NCBI RefSeq assembly: GCF_001929375.1
Contig: NZ_MSGO01000006.1
Coordinates: 1-64,000 of the forward strand
Source of the DNA: Actinomyces oris
Lineage (GTDB): Bacteria; Actinomycetota; Actinomycetes; Actinomycetales; Actinomycetaceae
Direction: 5' to 3'
Length of the DNA stretch: 64,000 nucleotides
The notes under the pieces were generated by a model. It was not told where the DNA came from. It did not search any database and was given only the letters and a program-made list of their open reading frames with translations. Numbering within the stretch: the stretch's first letter is position 1; the number at the start of each line of letters is the position of its first letter. This document shows, in pieces, positions 61,651 through 64,000 of this stretch. Position numbers and translations under genes: made by a program.

Positions 61651-63123
61651 TCAGGAGACCGGCGACGGCGAGGCGATACCCAGGCGCCCGCCCAGCCAGT
61701 CGAGCTGGTCGGCCAGCGCCGGCCCCCACACGGCCCAGGTGTGGGCGCCGTCGTACTGGCGGGTGCTCACCGTCATGCCGGACTTCGTGGCGGCCTCGGC
61801 CAGGACGGGCACGGCCCCGCGGTAGCCCTTGTCCTGGCGGCCCACCGACAAGATGCCGGCGATGCCGTCGTAGCGGCCGGGTGGGGCGGTGGACATCAGG
61901 GAGATCGGGTCGTTGGCCTCGTAGGCGGCACGGTCCCCGCCGAAGCCCTCGGAGATGGTGCGTTCCACGCCGCCCAGCGTGGGGTGCTCCTCGGCACTGA
62001 TAGCCAGGAAGGTGCGGTAGACGCCCGGTGAGCGGGTGACGACCTGCATCGCGCAGGTGCCCCCGTTGGACAGGCCGGCCACCGCCCAGTGGGTGGGGTC
62101 GTCGTCGACCTGCAGGTTCGCCCTGATCCAGGCCGGGACGTCCTTCTCCAGGTAGGTGGCCGCCTTGCCGCCCGCCTCGGTGTCGGAGCACAGGGGATTG
62201 ACGTACGGGCTGCCCAGGAGGTCGGCGACGACGACCACCGGGGCCAGGCCGTGGTGGTCGGCCGCGTAGGCGTCCATCGTGTCCTTCAGGTTCCCCAGCT
62301 CGAACCAGTCCGACGGGCTTCCCGGCTGCCCGGTGAGCAGGACGAGGACCGGAAGGGCCGGGCGCTGTGAGCCCAGGTAGGCCGGCGGCAGGTAGATGAA
62401 GGCCCCTCGCGGTGCGAAGCCCTTCGTCCCGGACTGGTCACCGGCCGGGATGTCGGCGGTGACCGCCTCACCGCGCACGGGCATGTCCGACGGCGGCCTC
62501 CAGGTCTCCTCCAGCGTCCCGCGTCCGCGTCCGCGTACGGGTGCCGGTGACCGGGCCGCGGCGCCCTGCAGGCGGTTGAGCGGCGTGGTCGCCACCCCGC
62601 AGCCCAGGACCGATGCCAGGGTGGGGTAGGAGGCGAAGAAGGTGTTGATCGCCAGCAGGCAGGAGGCCACCACGGCTACGAGGCTGGAGGCGGACTCAGT
62701 GGCGCGCACCAGGCGGCGGTTGCGTGAACGCACCGCCTGGTGACGCCCCTCGGTGCGGTTGCCGGTGACCAGCTGGGCGATGACGAGGCCGATGACTCCC
62801 ACCCAGGTCCACACGAACCAGCCGACGCCGTCGGCGATGGGATGCCAGATGACGTCCACGGCCAGCCAGAAGGTCACCGCGCTCACTGCTGCGGCAGCGG
62901 GTACGACGAGCTGCCGAGGCCAGGGCAGGTGGCGGGTGCGCCGCCACCACAGCCAGGCGATGACCACCACGGCGACGACCGCGCAGGCCGTCCCCAACCA
63001 GGGCTGGAGGATGTGGACGGCCTTGAGAGCGCCCACGACGCCGCCCGAGGCCTGCACGTCGGCGGTGCTGCCGGCAGTGACGGCGTCGGCGGTGGGCGCG
63101 CCAGCACCGCTGATCTCAGTCAC
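61651..63123 (-). CDS. Membrane-anchored esterase of the antigen 85/esterase D type
   Basis: The 490-aa protein has four N-terminal hydrophobic helices (for example WLGTACAVVAVVVIAWLWW), a linker, and a C-terminal extracytoplasmic alpha/beta hydrolase: FIYLPPAYLGSQRPALPVLV, the nucleophile elbow AVAGLSNGGTCAM and the catalytic histidine region YDGAHTWAVWGPAL. GTG 63123 overlaps the end of the upstream aminoacyltransferase gene by 8 bp, so the two are coupled. Corynebacteria and enterococci have reported hydrolases that remove amino acids from aminoacylated lipids, encoded near the synthase. That role is plausible here but is inference. Confidence 0.8.
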   Translation of the reverse strand: MTEISGAGAPTADAVTAGSTADVQASGGVVGALKAVHILQPWLGTACAVVAVVVIAWLWWRRTRHLPWPRQLVVPAAAAVSAVTFWLAVDVIWHPIADGVGWFVWTWVGVIGLVIAQLVTGNRTEGRHQAVRSRNRRLVRATESASSLVAVVASCLLAINTFFASYPTLASVLGCGVATTPLNRLQGAAARSPAPVRGRGRGTLEETWRPPSDMPVRGEAVTADIPAGDQSGTKGFAPRGAFIYLPPAYLGSQRPALPVLVLLTGQPGSPSDWFELGNLKDTMDAYAADHHGLAPVVVVADLLGSPYVNPLCSDTEAGGKAATYLEKDVPAWIRANLQVDDDPTHWAVAGLSNGGTCAMQVVTRSPGVYRTFLAISAEEHPTLGGVERTISEGFGGDRAAYEANDPISLMSTAPPGRYDGIAGILSVGRQDKGYRGAVPVLAEAATKSGMTVSTRQYDGAHTWAVWGPALADQLDWLGGRLGIASPSPVS

Positions 63124-64000
63124 GGCTCATCAGCACTTGGGCGAAGCGCGCCGTCTGGGAGGGCTTCAGACCGGGCAGGTAGGCCCGGGCGATGGCGATC
63201 CCCACCGTGGGCAGGTCCACCAGGTCGGGAACGGCCAGGTACATGGGCACCGCCCGCGGCTTGAACTTGCGCTTGTAGGCGTGCAGGGAGCTGAATCCGT
63301 AGGCCGGCTCCAGCACGGAGGCCAGCAGGTTCAGGAGGCGGTCGAAGGGGGAGGAGGCGCCGCCGTCGGCCGGTGCGGAGCGGGTCAGCGGCGCCCCGGA
63401 CAGGGAGAGGATCTCCAGGCCCTCGGCCTGGGCGTCCTGGGCGGCGCGCCCGATGAGGTACTCCATGACGGGGCGGAAACCGCCCTCGCGGCGTCGCATG
63501 AAGTCCAGGGTCAGGCCGATGATGCGCCCGTCGCGGTAGACCGGCAGCCAGGAGGTGACGCCCTGGACGGTGCCGTCGGCGTCGATGGCCAGCAGCAGGC
63601 GCGTCTCGGCGTCGTCGAGCTCGGCCAGGCCACCCAGGGTGAAGCCCATCTCCGGCAGCGGCTTGTCACTGGCCCAGGCCTGGGAGATGGCCCGGATCTG
63701 GTCGCGCCGACCGGCCGGGCAGTCGCGGAAGGTGGTCCACACCGCCTCAACGCCCTCCTTGTTGGCGTGGTTGAGGGCGGTGCGCACGTCCTGGTAGGCC
63801 TTGCCGCGGAAGGCCAGGTCCGGCAGGTCCAGGACGGCCTCCTCGGCCACCTGCAGGATCGTCCAGCCCATGGCACGGGCTGCCTCCATCGCCGGGGTGT
63901 GCACCGAGTACAGGGCCGGGATGAGTCCGGCGTCGGTGGCGAAGTCGGCGAAGTCGCGCACCGCCTGGGCCACGTCGGCGTCGTCGGCGGCGGGGTCCCC
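63116..64000 (-). CDS. DUF2156-type lipid aminoacyltransferase, C-terminal part (5' end outside window)
   Basis: The visible 294 codons are the soluble C-terminal domain of aminoacyl-phosphatidylglycerol synthases (MprF-like, DUF2156): VHTPAMEAARAMGWTILQVA, EEAVLDLPDLAFRGKAYQDVR, WLPVYRDGRIIGLTLDFMRRR, a segment VMEYLIGRAAQDAQAEGLEI and the final YGFSSLHAYKRKFKPRAVPM. The family transfers an amino acid from aminoacyl-tRNA to phosphatidylglycerol or related lipids, altering surface charge. The N terminus, with its membrane helices, is cut by the window edge. The esterase gene overlaps its stop. Confidence 0.85.
   Translation of the reverse strand, partial: GDPAADDADVAQAVRDFADFATDAGLIPALYSVHTPAMEAARAMGWTILQVAEEAVLDLPDLAFRGKAYQDVRTALNHANKEGVEAVWTTFRDCPAGRRDQIRAISQAWASDKPLPEMGFTLGGLAELDDAETRLLLAIDADGTVQGVTSWLPVYRDGRIIGLTLDFMRRREGGFRPVMEYLIGRAAQDAQAEGLEILSLSGAPLTRSAPADGGASSPFDRLLNLLASVLEPAYGFSSLHAYKRKFKPRAVPMYLAVPDLVDLPTVGIAIARAYLPGLKPSQTARFAQVLMSRD

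Overview
The window is high-GC DNA typical of an Actinomycetota chromosome. The gene content (gluconate genes, Pst phosphate operon, a PPK/MutT1 pair, ClpC, pyruvate phosphate dikinase, no mycothiol gene next to greA) fits an oral or host-associated Actinomyces or a close relative. This is inferred from protein motifs and gene order only. Both edges cut genes: greA on the left and a DUF2156-type lipid aminoacyltransferase on the right.

Layout. 0-9 kb: greA, a hemolysin III family protein, a short-type cis-prenyltransferase, a gluconate locus (gntR, gntK, gntP), a DEAD-box helicase and a lipoprotein hydrolase. 9-27 kb: tRNA-Lys, ppk-mutT1, pstSCAB behind a PHO-box-like repeat, a GlnR-type regulator, a FABP/nitrobindin-family protein, ygfZ, a DUF2516-like protein, dtd, and an arginase-family gene sitting between dtd and a decayed partial copy of it. 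27-31.7 kb: a threonine dehydratase/LysR pair, then a decaying sugar locus (truncated MFS gene, frameshifted lacI, intact ribokinase). 47.9-64 kb: clpC with HspR- and ClgR-type sites, a three-gene Pel-like polysaccharide cluster, an MFS sugar transporter with a universal stress protein, ppdK, and an esterase/lipid aminoacyltransferase pair.

The most unusual region is 31.8-47.5 kb: a minus-strand array of five paralogous two-gene cassettes. Each has gene B (about 690-735 aa, five membrane helices plus a C-terminal extracytoplasmic beta-propeller-like domain) overlapping by 4 bp gene A (about 316-429 aa, a lipoprotein with related propeller-like sequence). The array shows recombination: a relic A gene, a truncated A gene, 63-bp identical direct repeats at cassette junctions, and one cassette of visibly lower GC. 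I know of no described function for it.

A second theme is structured intergenic repeats. One family has three copies of exactly 120 bp, each with long terminal inverted repeats and a hairpin at the exact centre; the outer arms differ between copies but stay self-complementary. Another has three copies of 132-133 bp with TGTCAC...GTGACA ends. All six copies begin 12-45 bp after a stop codon. A third element, about 267 bp, is a nested inverted repeat carrying GTACGACC units every 20-21 bp and flanked by 8-bp direct repeats, like a MITE.
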